The notes: generated by a model not told the origin, from the sequence alone. Numbered from the stretch's first letter, positions 1-8,828 are shown. The stretch is 64,000 nt of DNA from DLAJ01 sp964655525 (GCA_964655525.1 CAZZNE010000011.1:1-64000); one strand, 5' to 3'. Made by a program: numbers and translations.

Positions 1-108
1 AGCAGGGCGATCGAACGCAGCAGGGCGATCGAACGCAGCAGGGCGATCGAACGCAGCAGGGCGATCGAACGCAACAGGGCGATCAGACGTAGCGGGGCAA
101 TTCGATGC
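1..108. repeat. 18-bp tandem repeat at the window edge
   Basis: The unit agcagggcgatcgaacgc occurs four times perfectly (1-72), followed by two decayed copies (73-90 and 91-108). The array continues to the window edge, so its full length is unknown. Because the period is a multiple of three, all reading frames give six-residue repeats. In the frame of the next gene it would encode AGRSNA units. It may be coding sequence of an upstream or extended gene, or an intergenic array. Confidence 0.9.
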
Positions 109-109
109 C

Positions 110-1018
110 GTGGGGCTGAAAGAGAGTTCAGGACAGCCGGAATTTGCACAGGTGCGCGAGGGAGGTCGAACGTATTTACTCTGCGACTGCGGGGATGTCT
201 GCGACGATGAAGAGGCAATGCTTGCGGATAACAGGCCGGAAGGGTTACTTCCTGTTGCAAAAAGGAGCGTGAACGGGCAGATACAGATTTCCTATGATAT
301 CACGGGAAAGCAGTCATTGTCGGGCTGCTATGGAAAAAAAGCAATCGCATTTGAAGCGCTTTGCGCCATGCTGCTGTCGGTTCATAGCTGCTTAAACCGG
401 ATGGAGGAATATTTGCTGTCGGAGGATGGTCTGGTGCTTTGCCCGGCATATTTATATACGAACATGGGAGGCAGACAGCTTTATTTTGCGTATCTTCCCG
501 CGCTGGGAGGAACATTTTCGGAGCATATTCGGGAGCTTGCGCAGTTTTTGATGGAACACGTCGATTACGAGGATGAGCGGGCTGTAGCGCTTGCGGGGCA
601 GTTTTACCAGTATACGCAGGCCGAAAACTTTAGCATGACAGTATTTCTTGAGGAGAATATCGTTTATTTTGAAGAAACGGATACAAGAAAGGAGCGGGAT
701 GATCCGGCGGACGATGTGCTGGCGGAGGAAGGGCAGCTCCGGCAGGAATCCGGGTATTCGGCGGAAATGGAAGAACGGCAGGAGAATGGAAAGCGGCGGA
801 AGCTGCTCGGTCTATCTGCCGCGGCGATGATCGGATTTGCGGCGTGGCAGGCATGGCAAGTGCCGTGGCATGCGCAGGCGTATATCCCCGCAGGAATCTG
901 CGCGGGGATCGCGGCCGGAATGGGACTCCGATATATCGGATGGGCAAAAAGGGCGCTTGCAAGAAAAGAACGGGATATATTTTTTATGAACGGTGATTCT
1001 TCTGCGGACGAATTATAA
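110..1018 (+). CDS. DUF6382 domain protein with C-terminal membrane segment
   Basis: Function unknown. Residues about 20-200 match the pattern of DUF6382 as I know it (an LLP-x-NGQ-IS-YDITGKQ-L opening, then a YLL and an AYLPALGG region). This domain often precedes an FHA domain in clostridial proteins. Here no FHA follows: after an acidic linker there are one or two hydrophobic segments (about residues 230-276) and a short basic and acidic tail. The start is uncertain. GTG at 110 lacks a clear ribosome binding site, and the frame stays open to the window edge through the 18-bp repeat, so the real protein may begin outside the window. The rhomboid protease gene follows about 80 bases later. 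Confidence 0.65.
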   Translation: MGLKESSGQPEFAQVREGGRTYLLCDCGDVCDDEEAMLADNRPEGLLPVAKRSVNGQIQISYDITGKQSLSGCYGKKAIAFEALCAMLLSVHSCLNRMEEYLLSEDGLVLCPAYLYTNMGGRQLYFAYLPALGGTFSEHIRELAQFLMEHVDYEDERAVALAGQFYQYTQAENFSMTVFLEENIVYFEETDTRKERDDPADDVLAEEGQLRQESGYSAEMEERQENGKRRKLLGLSAAAMIGFAAWQAWQVPWHAQAYIPAGICAGIAAGMGLRYIGWAKRALARKERDIFFMNGDSSADEL

Positions 1019-1096
1019 AATATCTATTGCATTTGACACGGATGCGCTAAAATGCTACGCTTATATCTACGAAGAAAAAACGGGGTAGGAAGATTC

Positions 1097-2209
1097 ATGA
1101 TAGAGCAGTTAGCCGGATATATGCAGAGCAGGGGCTATCAGAAAATGGTCACAAATGTGCCGGGGCTGATTTTTTTGTTCAGGCAGGAGATGCAGTCCGT
1201 GAATGTAGTGATCGCAATGGAATATCAGGAGGGCGTCTATCTGTCGCCGGAGCAGTACCGCCATATGAAGCAGCAGATGCGGGCTGCGTTTGAGAATCGG
1301 GGCGTAGGGGAGCTGCATGCCATGGCACTGATGATCACGGACGATCCGGAAACGGCGAGAGTGCTTTGTGAGGAGGAGCGTTTCTGCTGGCTGATCGATA
1401 AAAGAAGCGCCAAACTGCTCATTTATGAACAGCAGGCGGTGGATTTTTACGGGCTGAAGGCGATGCTGGAAGAATTTTTGGCAGCATGGATAGACGGTTC
1501 CGGCGTGGCAGGGACGGACGGTCTTTATGAGACAGGGGCGGATCGTTCTCAAGCGGCATGGCAGGGTGATGGGCAGGATGGGACGGAAAAAGCCCGGGAG
1601 AAACGCAGTCTGCGCGAAACGCTGCGTACAATGCCGCTTGTGACAATATTGCTTGTCACCGCGAATTGTGTCGCATTTTTGATATGTACATGGGGCGGCG
1701 AAGTATTGTATAATAAGGGAGAGCTGCTTGGACGTGCGGTTGCGGAGCAGGGAGAATATTATCGTATATTCACGAGCATGTTTCTGCATGCGGATACGGG
1801 GCATCTGTTTGGCAATATGTTGATGCTGTATGCGGTCGGGACGCTGCTGGAGCGGCGTTTTGGACGATTGGGCTATATGGCACTCTATTTTCTGTCGGGA
1901 GCCGGAGCGGCTGCCGTATCGGTATGGTATCAGCTAAGGAGCGGAAGTCTTGTGGGCTCGATCGGTGCAAGCGGCGCGGTGTACGGTCTGGTCGGAGCGC
2001 TGCTTACGCTCGTGATCGCCGGCAGAGGACGATTCGGGAGCATTACGCTTGGCAGGATATTGCTTTGCATCGCGTATTCTTTATACAGCGGGCTTATGTC
2101 GGAGCATATTGATAATGCCGCGCATATCGGCGGATTTGTCTGTGGTTTCCTCTTGACAGGACTGCTCATGCTGATAAAGAACGAGGGGCGCTCTTCAGGC
2201 CTTCGCTGA
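1097..2209 (+). CDS. rhomboid family intramembrane serine protease
   Basis: An integral membrane serine protease expected to cut substrate helices within the membrane. The catalytic serine lies in GASGAVYG (about S292) and the histidine in NAAHIGGF (about H343). The HxxxGHLFGNM motif of the second rhomboid helix is also present (HADTGHLFGNM). About 180 cytosolic residues precede the six-helix core, making it longer at the N terminus than a minimal rhomboid. ATG at 1097 is chosen over the in-frame ATG at 1052 because GGTAGGAAG lies just upstream. It follows the DUF6382 gene on the same strand and is probably cotranscribed. Substrate unknown. Confidence 0.88.
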   Translation: MIEQLAGYMQSRGYQKMVTNVPGLIFLFRQEMQSVNVVIAMEYQEGVYLSPEQYRHMKQQMRAAFENRGVGELHAMALMITDDPETARVLCEEERFCWLIDKRSAKLLIYEQQAVDFYGLKAMLEEFLAAWIDGSGVAGTDGLYETGADRSQAAWQGDGQDGTEKAREKRSLRETLRTMPLVTILLVTANCVAFLICTWGGEVLYNKGELLGRAVAEQGEYYRIFTSMFLHADTGHLFGNMLMLYAVGTLLERRFGRLGYMALYFLSGAGAAAVSVWYQLRSGSLVGSIGASGAVYGLVGALLTLVIAGRGRFGSITLGRILLCIAYSLYSGLMSEHIDNAAHIGGFVCGFLLTGLLMLIKNEGRSSGLR

Positions 2210-2268
2210 CGTATCACAAATGGGGTTTGAAAACGCAATAATATAGATTAGAAAGGAACGGACGGGAC

Positions 2269-3261
2269 ATGAAAATTCATATTTATTACGGCGGACGAGG
2301 GCTGGTGGATGATCCGACGATCTTTGTGATCAACCGGATAGACGCAGTCTTAAAGGAACTGAATGTGAATGTGGAGAGGTTCAATTTATATGAGATGAAA
2401 AATACGATCGCGACCCTGCCGCAGACCCTGAAGGATGCGGACGGGATCGTACTTGCGACAACGGTCGAGTGGTACGGCGTCGGAGGCTATATGCAGCAGT
2501 TTTTGGACGCCTGCTGGCTCTACGGCGATAAAGAAAAGATCAGCCAGCTCTATATGTGTCCGGTCGTCATGGCGACAACCTACGGGGAGCGTGAGGGAAA
2601 GCTGCACCTGTCCAGTGCGTGGGAGGTTTTAGGCGGGCGTCCCTGCAGCGGGATTTGCGGCTATATCGCGGATACCGTTTCGCTTGAAATGAATGAGAAT
2701 TACCACCGTCTGATCGATAAAAAAGCAGAGAATCTGTACCGCACCATCAACCAAAAGGTGACAGGATTTCCGGCGAGCAATCAGGCAGTGCGCCAGCGCG
2801 TCTGCCAGCCGAAGGATATGTCATTAACACCGCAGGAAGCGGAGCAGCTGTCGCAATATATTTCGGACGATCATTATGTGAAGAAGCAGAAGGAGGATAT
2901 TCAGGAACTGACTTCCCTGTTTCGGGAAAAGCTCGATAAATCTGACGCGGATGACACGACGGCATATGTTGAGGATTTCCGCAGTCATTTCCAACCGCTT
3001 GCGGGCTTTTCGGCGTCCTATTGTTTCCACATAGAGGGAAGGAAAAAGAATCTGATCCTGCAGATTTCCAATGCCGATTTTACCTGTGAGTACGGAGAAC
3101 TGGAAAATGCCGATATGGACATTCAGTTAGACAATAATGTGATGAATGAGATCGTCAGCGGAAGAATGACGTTCCAGCGGGCATTCATGGGCGGTTCCAT
3201 GAAAATGAAGGGCGATTTCAAGATCTTACGGACACTGGATCAGTTGTTTGATTTTGCGTAA
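2269..3261 (+). CDS. flavodoxin-fold protein fused to an SCP2-like domain
   Basis: Residues 1 to about 170 look like an NAD(P)H-dependent flavin reductase or flavodoxin fold, with an early beta strand (MKIHIYYGG) and a TTVEWYGVGGYMQQFLDACW segment of the type that lines the flavin phosphate site. Residues about 225-330 resemble an SCP2 sterol-carrier fold (FHIEGRKKNLILQI, DMDIQL, the GRMTFQRAFMGGSMKMKGD signature and a terminal LDQLFDF). SCP2 domains bind hydrophobic ligands, so a redox enzyme acting on a lipophilic substrate is a reasonable inference, but the substrate is unknown. RBS-like GGACGGGAC precedes the ATG. The HIT gene follows 32 bases downstream. Confidence 0.75.
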   Translation: MKIHIYYGGRGLVDDPTIFVINRIDAVLKELNVNVERFNLYEMKNTIATLPQTLKDADGIVLATTVEWYGVGGYMQQFLDACWLYGDKEKISQLYMCPVVMATTYGEREGKLHLSSAWEVLGGRPCSGICGYIADTVSLEMNENYHRLIDKKAENLYRTINQKVTGFPASNQAVRQRVCQPKDMSLTPQEAEQLSQYISDDHYVKKQKEDIQELTSLFREKLDKSDADDTTAYVEDFRSHFQPLAGFSASYCFHIEGRKKNLILQISNADFTCEYGELENADMDIQLDNNVMNEIVSGRMTFQRAFMGGSMKMKGDFKILRTLDQLFDFA

Positions 3262-3293
3262 ACAGGTGTAAACGGTAAGAATGGAGGGTTACT

Positions 3294-3704
3294 ATGAGAG
3301 ACGAGAATTGTATTTTTTGTAAAATTGCAAACGGAGAAATTCCGAGCAGGACAATCTATGAGGACGAGCAGTTTCGGGTGTTTCTTGACCTTAGTCCGGC
3401 GGCAAAGGGACATGCGCTGATCGTGCCGAAGGAGCATTACGCGAATCTGTACGAGCTGCCGGCGGATCTGGCGGCAGATGCGATGCGCCTTGCAAAAAAA
3501 GAAATGGCGTTGATGACACAGAAGCTTTCCTGCGACGGTTTTCAGCTTGTGCAGAACAACGGAGAGACCGCGGGACAGACCGTGTTCCATTTTCATCTGC
3601 ATTTGATACCGCGGTACCGCACCGACGGGCAAAAAATCGCGTGGGAACCGGGAAGCATGTCCGATGAGGAGCTGGATGCGGTAAAGGATCAGATCATTTC
3701 ATAA
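3294..3704 (+). CDS. HIT family nucleotide hydrolase or transferase
   Basis: A 136-residue histidine triad protein. The C-terminal HFHLHLIP motif supplies the triad, and the N terminus CIFCKIANGEIPS is the classic opening of HinT-like members, including a CxxC pair. Family members hydrolyse purine nucleoside phosphoramidates and related AMP conjugates in the cytosol. A strong GGAGGG ribosome binding site precedes the ATG. It lies directly after the flavodoxin-SCP2 gene and converges with murG. Confidence 0.93.
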   Translation: MRDENCIFCKIANGEIPSRTIYEDEQFRVFLDLSPAAKGHALIVPKEHYANLYELPADLAADAMRLAKKEMALMTQKLSCDGFQLVQNNGETAGQTVFHFHLHLIPRYRTDGQKIAWEPGSMSDEELDAVKDQIIS

Positions 3705-3751
3705 AAAGGAACGCTTTGCGTGAAAGCGCGCGTTTGATTATTTGACAGGGT

Positions 3752-3790
3752 AAAAAAACAAGGGATGGAAGCTATGCTTCTATCCCTTGT
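3752..3790 (-). terminator. intrinsic terminator of murG
   Basis: A 15-bp stem with one G-U pair (arms 3758-3772 and 3776-3790) closes a 3-nt loop. Read on the minus strand it is followed by seven T residues (complement of 3752-3758). The stem includes the murG stop codon, so it terminates the TSCPD-murG transcript immediately at the gene end. Confidence 0.88.
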
Positions 3791-4845
3791 ACTTCTTCAA
3801 TCAGATTCATGATGGTATGAATGGAATCCGTCTGCATGCTCCCGCTCATCGCATCGATATAGATCTGCCGGTTACAGTAAAGCTCGTGGATCTTTTCTGT
3901 CAATGCGGCGTTGTCTAAATATTCTTCCTCGATCACCATACTGAAGCCCTGCGCCTCAAAGGAATGGGCGTTTAGGATCTGGTCGCCGCGGCTGCTCGTC
4001 GTCGGCAGGGGAATTAAGATGTTTGGCTTCTTTAAGGATAAAAGCTCGCAGATCGCATTTGCGCCGGCACGTGAAATGACAAGATCCGACATGGCAAAAA
4101 TGTCTTTCATTTCTGACTTCACATATTCAAATTGTTTATAGCCCGGCTTTGTCAGAAGCAGGTTATCCACCTTATCTTTTCCGCAGAGATGCACGATCTG
4201 AAAGTCTTCCAAAAGCATCGGTAACGCAGATCGCACCGCTTCGTTGACCGCCGCGGAGCCTTGGGAACCGCCAACGACCATGATGACGGGCTTATTAGCC
4301 GAAAAACCGCATAAGTCCAAACCGGCGATGCGGCTGCCCTTTGCAAGCTCCTCACGAATGGGAGATCCTGTGAGCACTGCTTTTCCCTCCGGGAGCTCTG
4401 CGAGCGTTTCGGGGAAATTACAGCAGATCTTGGCGGCTGCGCCGACGCAGAGTTTGTTGGCAAGCCCCGGCGTCATATCGGATTCATGAATCACACAGGG
4501 GATTCCGAGCGACGCGGCAGCGCGCACAACGGGAACGCTGACAAAGCCGCCTTTGGAAAATACAACGTCCGGCTTGATCTGTTTGATGAGCTTTTTCGCT
4601 TCAAAATAACCCGCGACAACGCGGAACGGATCGGAAAAATTCTTCGGGTCAAAATAACGACGGAATTTTCCTGTAGAGATGCCATAGTATGGGATATTGA
4701 AATCGGCGATCAGCCGTTTTTCAATCCCTTCATACGAACCCATGTAGTGAATGTCGTAATTTTTTTCCATCAGAGAGGGCAGGAGTGCAATACAGGGAGT
4801 CACATGTCCGGCAGTCCCGCCGCCTGTTAATAAAATCCGTCTCAT
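3772..4845 (-). CDS. murG: MurG, lipid II synthase (GlcNAc transferase)
   Basis: Transfers GlcNAc from UDP-GlcNAc to lipid I on the inner face of the membrane, making lipid II for peptidoglycan. At 357 residues it has the usual length. The N-terminal glycine-rich loop GGGTAGHVTP (residues 8-17) and the inter-domain GGSQGSAAVN loop are present, as is the C-terminal nucleotide-binding region (ISRAGANAICELL, then LPTTSSRGDQILNA). It sits outside a division and cell wall (dcw) cluster, with only the small TSCPD gene upstream, and shares that gene's promoter. Confidence 0.96.
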   Translation of the reverse strand: MRRILLTGGGTAGHVTPCIALLPSLMEKNYDIHYMGSYEGIEKRLIADFNIPYYGISTGKFRRYFDPKNFSDPFRVVAGYFEAKKLIKQIKPDVVFSKGGFVSVPVVRAAASLGIPCVIHESDMTPGLANKLCVGAAAKICCNFPETLAELPEGKAVLTGSPIREELAKGSRIAGLDLCGFSANKPVIMVVGGSQGSAAVNEAVRSALPMLLEDFQIVHLCGKDKVDNLLLTKPGYKQFEYVKSEMKDIFAMSDLVISRAGANAICELLSLKKPNILIPLPTTSSRGDQILNAHSFEAQGFSMVIEEEYLDNAALTEKIHELYCNRQIYIDAMSGSMQTDSIHTIMNLIEEVQGIEA

Positions 4846-4866
4846 GAATAAGCCTCCGGGGGAGTT

Positions 4867-5109
4867 TTAGTTTTGCAGCATCGATTCCAATGCATGGGCG
4901 AGCTGATCCGGGCAGGAGGTGGATTTCATGCCGCAGCGGATTCCCTTTAAGCGGTCGATGGCATCCTGCGGTGCCATACCTTTTACAAGGCTTGAGATAC
5001 CCTGTAAGTTACCGTTGCAGCCGCCTGTGAAGCGGACGGAGGCAATGACTCCGTTTTCCAGCTCAATGTCAATTTCGGAAGAGCAGACACCCTTTGGTGT
5101 ATATTTCAT
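4867..5109 (-). CDS. TSCPD domain protein (TIGR03905 type)
   Basis: An 80-residue protein matching the small TSCPD family: MKYTPKGVCSS at the start, FTGGCNGNLQGISSLVKGM in the middle and SCPDQLAHAL near the end, the region that names the domain. The conserved cysteines suggest metal or thiol chemistry. Similar segments occur at the C terminus of vitamin B12-dependent ribonucleotide reductases, but the role of the stand-alone protein is unknown. ATG at 5109 is chosen over the upstream ATG (5136) because GGAG lies 7 nt ahead of it. It is the first gene of a two-gene unit with murG. Confidence 0.85.
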   Translation of the reverse strand: MKYTPKGVCSSEIDIELENGVIASVRFTGGCNGNLQGISSLVKGMAPQDAIDRLKGIRCGMKSTSCPDQLAHALESMLQN

Positions 5110-5185
5110 AGTTTCTCCAATCTGCACGCATTTCAATGCGGCGCGTTCTAAATTTTTCGTGGTTGCTTGTTTTTTCTTTGCGCCT

Positions 5186-5214
5186 ATTATAACAAACCGC
5201 GCGAAATTTGTCTA
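5186..5214 (-). promoter_or_regulatory. sigma-A promoter of the TSCPD-murG unit
   Basis: On the minus strand, TAGACA (5209-5214) and a perfect TATAAT (5186-5191) are separated by 17 bp, about 75 bases ahead of the TSCPD start codon. Confidence 0.75.
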
Positions 5215-5235
5215 TCGATTACATGCCTGTTTGTA

Positions 5236-5265
5236 TTGAATCTGACCCGCTATATTCTTTATACT
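5236..5265 (+). promoter_or_regulatory. probable sigma-A promoter of the membrane protein gene
   Basis: TTGAAT (5236-5241) and TATACT (5260-5265) are separated by 18 bp and are divergent from the TSCPD-murG promoter. Confidence 0.5.
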
Positions 5266-5338
5266 ATTCCATAAAAGATAAAAAACGGGGTGCCGCAGCG
5301 GCGCGCATTCTGTAGATAAAAAGGAGATGTCAGAATTC

Positions 5339-6262
5339 ATGCCCGAGCGTATCAGATTTCTTTCGATGGATTTTTTTGTCGCACTGATGATAACGTTTTT
5401 TGTTCTTGCGATCTTAAGCCAGATTTTAATTGGGATACTATATCAACATATGCTGGAAGAAGCGGAAAATATGCAGACAACAGACAATCGGATCCTCAAA
5501 CAGTTCAAACAAAAATTTGTCAATTGTTATACAGTGAACAACGGCGTAACGAATGTGCCGGTGTTCGTGGAAAAATTCATCAACCGCCTTCAGATCGGAA
5601 GATTTTCGCTGAATATGGTGCGCGGCATGTCCGGTCAGTTCATGTTCCTGTCCGTGCTGGCTGCGGGAATCGGTATTTGCCGTGCGCTTGCCGGGGGAAC
5701 GTCATTTTTTGCCCTTATTCCGTATTATGCGGTCATACTGGTCGGTCTGTATTTTTATTTTTCCGTGTTATCCATTGTGGATATTCCGGGCAGGCGGAGC
5801 ATGTTGAAAACAAATCTCATTGATTTTTTAGAAAATAATTTGAAACTCAGGCTGGCTGCGGGGTTAAGCGGAGACTGGGAGACAGCGGATATAAGCGGGA
5901 TGCAGGAACAAACGCGCAGCAAAGAGCGGGAGACTTCCAAGGAGCGGAGAAAAGACGAACGCGTCCGGGCGCAGGCGGACTTAGAGGAGCGGGTCAAAGG
6001 GGAGCACGGCAGACCGCAGACAAAGACGCGCTATCGGCAGCAGGCGGCAGCGGAGCGAAGGACGGCAAGGTGGGATACGGATGAGGAGTTTGATAAAAAG
6101 AGAATGCCGGTTTTAGAGAAACCGGTGAAGGAGAAGTCCACGAAGCCGGAGGGACTTGACTGGACGGGCGGCATGATGGACGAGCCGGAAGCGGTGAAGC
6201 CGTATTTTGATAAAGAAAAGGAAGAGGAGCTTGCGGAGCTGTTGAAGGATTTGCTGTCGTAG
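5339..6262 (+). CDS. membrane protein of unknown function with charged tail
   Basis: I do not recognise this family. There is an N-terminal membrane helix (about residues 8-32), a soluble stretch, and two further helices (about 100-150). They are followed by a highly charged, glutamine-, lysine- and glutamate-rich tail (about 185-300) that is probably disordered or coiled. The start is ambiguous. ATG at 5327 touches the AAGGAG box with no spacing, so the in-frame ATG at 5339 (12-nt spacing) is preferred. It stands alone between divergent TSCPD-murG and pgi. Confidence 0.6.
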   Translation: MPERIRFLSMDFFVALMITFFVLAILSQILIGILYQHMLEEAENMQTTDNRILKQFKQKFVNCYTVNNGVTNVPVFVEKFINRLQIGRFSLNMVRGMSGQFMFLSVLAAGIGICRALAGGTSFFALIPYYAVILVGLYFYFSVLSIVDIPGRRSMLKTNLIDFLENNLKLRLAAGLSGDWETADISGMQEQTRSKERETSKERRKDERVRAQADLEERVKGEHGRPQTKTRYRQQAAAERRTARWDTDEEFDKKRMPVLEKPVKEKSTKPEGLDWTGGMMDEPEAVKPYFDKEKEEELAELLKDLLS

Positions 6263-6323
6263 CGCAGCAGACAGCAAGAGATGCCGCCCATAGTAAAATG
6301 CCGTCCCTGTGCGGCTAAAAGGC

Positions 6324-6352
6324 TTGCAAAAAGAGGGTATCTTTGCTACACT
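6324..6352 (+). promoter_or_regulatory. sigma-A promoter of pgi
   Basis: TTGCAA (6324-6329) and TACACT (6347-6352) with a 17-bp spacer, about 70 bases before the pgi start codon. Confidence 0.65.
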
Positions 6353-6420
6353 AAATTTGATTTTATTACAGTTGGAAAAAATTGGTAAAAAAGAAAAATA
6401 AACAAAAGGAGCGAGGTAGC

Positions 6421-7770
6421 ATGAGCACAAAGGTTACATTTGATTACGCAAAGGCAGCGTCTTTTATCGGTGAGCATGAGGTGGAATTCATGAAGAATCC
6501 GACGCTTGCGGCAAAGGACACATTGACGTCGAAAAGCGGCGCAGGAAACGATTTTCTCGGATGGATCGACCTGCCCGTCGATTATGACAAGGAGGAATTT
6601 GCAAGGATCAAGAAGGCGGCGGAAAAGATCAAAAACGATTCCGAGGTTCTTCTTGTTATCGGTATCGGCGGTTCCTATCTCGGCGCGAGAGCGGCGATCG
6701 AGTTTTTGCGCCACAGCTTTTATAACATGGTGGACAAGAGTGTCCGCAAGACGCCGGAGATCTATTTCGTGGGTAATTCCATCAGCTCTACTTATATCAA
6801 GGATTTGATGGATGTGATCGGTGACCGTGATTTTTCCGTTAACATGATCTCGAAGTCCGGCACGACGACCGAGCCGGCGATCGCGTTCCGCGTATTTAAG
6901 GAGATTTTGGAAAAGAAATACGGCAAAGAAGAAGCGGCAAAGAGAATTTATGCGACGACCGATAAGGCAAGGGGCGCGTTAAAGAAGGTAGCGGATGAGG
7001 AAGGCTATGAGACCTTCGTTGTGCCTGATGACGTCGGCGGACGTTTTTCCGTATTGACGGCAGTCGGCTTATTGCCGATCGCGGTGTCCGGTGCAGATAT
7101 TGATAAGCTGATGGAGGGTGCGGCAAGCGGAAGAAAGAATGCGTTGGAGCTCCCGTATGAGGAGAATGACGCCCTGCAATACGCGGCGTTGCGCAATATC
7201 CTGCTCAAAAAAGGAAAGAACGTGGAGATCTTAGCAAACTATGAGCCGAGCGTGCATTATGTGTCCGAGTGGTGGAAGCAGCTTTACGGCGAGTCCGAGG
7301 GCAAGGATCAGAAGGGTATTTTTCCTGCGAGCGTGGATCTGACGACGGACTTACATTCGATGGGACAGTTCATTCAGGACGGCGCGCGCATCATGTTTGA
7401 GACGGTCATCAACGTGGAGACGAGCAGAGAGACGATCACGATCAATCAGGAAGCGGTAGATTTGGACGGACTGAACTATCTGGCGGGCAAAACCGTGGAT
7501 TTTGTCAACAAGTCCGCAATGAACGGAACGATCCTTGCGCATACGGACGGTCAGGTGCCGAACCTGATGGTGACGGTTCCCGAGGTCAATGAGTTTTATC
7601 TCGGTCAGCTGTTCTATTTCTTTGAGTTTGCGTGCGGCGTCAGCGGCTATCTGCTCGGTGTGAATCCGTTTAACCAGCCGGGTGTTGAGAGCTATAAAAA
7701 GAACATGTTCGCACTGCTCGGAAAGCCGGGCTATGAGGAGCAGAGAGAGGCGCTGTTAAAGAGGTTATAG
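6421..7770 (+). CDS. pgi: glucose-6-phosphate isomerase
   Basis: Interconverts glucose 6-phosphate and fructose 6-phosphate in glycolysis and gluconeogenesis. It has 449 residues, the length of the short bacterial form. Family signatures are visible: GIGGSYLGARAA, SKSGTTTEPAIAFR for the sugar phosphate loop, DDVGGRFSVLTAVGLLPI (the PGI signature), and the C-terminal NPFNQPGVESYKKNMFALLG. ATG at 6421 follows AAAGGAGCGAGGT; an upstream TTG extension is not supported. The 2-hydroxyacid dehydrogenase gene begins 9 bases after the stop, so the two probably form one transcript. Confidence 0.97.
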   Translation: MSTKVTFDYAKAASFIGEHEVEFMKNPTLAAKDTLTSKSGAGNDFLGWIDLPVDYDKEEFARIKKAAEKIKNDSEVLLVIGIGGSYLGARAAIEFLRHSFYNMVDKSVRKTPEIYFVGNSISSTYIKDLMDVIGDRDFSVNMISKSGTTTEPAIAFRVFKEILEKKYGKEEAAKRIYATTDKARGALKKVADEEGYETFVVPDDVGGRFSVLTAVGLLPIAVSGADIDKLMEGAASGRKNALELPYEENDALQYAALRNILLKKGKNVEILANYEPSVHYVSEWWKQLYGESEGKDQKGIFPASVDLTTDLHSMGQFIQDGARIMFETVINVETSRETITINQEAVDLDGLNYLAGKTVDFVNKSAMNGTILAHTDGQVPNLMVTVPEVNEFYLGQLFYFFEFACGVSGYLLGVNPFNQPGVESYKKNMFALLGKPGYEEQREALLKRL

Positions 7771-7778
7771 AACATACG

Positions 7779-8741
7779 ATGAAAATTGTGATTTTAGAGA
7801 GAAACAGTGTCGGCGTGGATGTGGACGTGTCCGTGTTTCGTCAGTTCGGCGAGGTGACGGAATATCCGAATACGGTCGCGCATAATACGGCGGAGCGGGT
7901 ACGGGATGCAGAGATCATCATAGCCAATAAAGCACCGCTGAATGAGGAGACGTTAAAAGATGCGCCGAATGTGAAGCTGATCTGTCTGTTTGCGACAGGT
8001 TTTGATAATGTGGATGTAGCCTACTGTTCGTCGCGCGGTATCCGCGTGGCGAATGTGGCTGGCTACTGCACGGAGGCGGTGGCGCAGCATACGTTTACGC
8101 TTGCGCTGTGGCTGACCGAAAAAATGAGTTATTATGACAACTATGTCAAGTCGGGCGCATATGCGGCGCAGGAGCGGTTTTCCAATTTTGATATGCCGTT
8201 TGCGGAGCTGAGTCAAAAGACATGGGGCATCGTCGGGATGGGAAATATCGGAAGCCGTGTCGCTGAGATCGCGGAGGCGTTCGGCTGCCATGTCATTTTT
8301 TATTCCGCGTCGGGAAAAAGCACCTGTACGCGCTATGAGCGTGTGGAGCTTTCCGAACTGCTTGCAAGAAGCGATGTGCTTTCGCTGCATTGTCCGCTTT
8401 CCGACCGGACGAGAAATCTGATCGGTATCGAGCAGCTTCGTCAGATGAAACGGTCGGCGGTACTTATTAATGTGGCGCGCGGTCCGGTCGTCAATAACGC
8501 CGATCTCTATACGGCGCTGACAGAGGGGTCTATCGCGGCGGCAGGGCTGGACGTGCTGGAGAAGGAGCCGATCACAGAGGATAATCCGCTCTCTAAGATC
8601 AAGGACAGCATGAAGCTCATCATTACGCCTCATATGTCGTGGGGAAGCATCGAGTCGCGGACCCGGCTTGTCGGTGAGGTTGCCGCAAATATTCGGGCGT
8701 TCTTGGACGGAGAGGAAAGAAATGTGGTAAACGGAGTATAA
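7779..8741 (+). CDS. D-2-hydroxyacid dehydrogenase (NAD-dependent)
   Basis: A 320-residue cytosolic oxidoreductase of the D-isomer 2-hydroxyacid dehydrogenase family. It has the Rossmann motif GMGNIGSRVAE and the catalytic Arg in NVARGPVV, Glu in LDVLEKEP and His in TPHMSW. The overall pattern is closest to the glycerate dehydrogenase or hydroxypyruvate reductase group, although the sequence alone does not fix the substrate. It sits 9 bases after pgi and is probably translated from the same message. No strong ribosome binding site is visible in the short gap. Confidence 0.88.
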   Translation: MKIVILERNSVGVDVDVSVFRQFGEVTEYPNTVAHNTAERVRDAEIIIANKAPLNEETLKDAPNVKLICLFATGFDNVDVAYCSSRGIRVANVAGYCTEAVAQHTFTLALWLTEKMSYYDNYVKSGAYAAQERFSNFDMPFAELSQKTWGIVGMGNIGSRVAEIAEAFGCHVIFYSASGKSTCTRYERVELSELLARSDVLSLHCPLSDRTRNLIGIEQLRQMKRSAVLINVARGPVVNNADLYTALTEGSIAAAGLDVLEKEPITEDNPLSKIKDSMKLIITPHMSWGSIESRTRLVGEVAANIRAFLDGEERNVVNGV

Positions 8742-8782
8742 GTGAAAAGATTTCGAGAGTTTTTTGCATAGATTATATAAAT

Positions 8783-8828
8783 GGGGCTGTCGCTTTTACA
8801 ATTTCTCAATCGTGAAAGCGACAGCCCC
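8783..8828 (+). terminator. strong hairpin after the dehydrogenase gene
   Basis: A 17-bp stem (8783-8799 with 8812-8828, one G-T pair) and a 12-nt loop. Only two T residues follow, so it is either an imperfect terminator or an mRNA 3' end stabiliser for the pgi-dehydrogenase transcript. The rest of the gap before the toxin-antitoxin pair holds a palindrome at 8930-8950 and an operator-like repeat at 8961-8990. Confidence 0.6.

Noticed and set aside
1..108. CRISPR array
   Set aside because: The repeat unit is 18 bp in direct tandem with no spacers, so it is a simple tandem repeat.
10..1018. Numerous open frames on the opposite strand of pgi, proS, ftsH, GH13 and other long genes
   Set aside because: They lack ribosome binding sites, lie wholly inside genes with clear family motifs, and their sequences are compositionally odd (His/Arg/Pro-rich). 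They are shadows of the real frames.
8783..8828. Small RNA gene
   Set aside because: A single strong hairpin without its own promoter is better explained as the 3' end of the pgi-dehydrogenase transcript.
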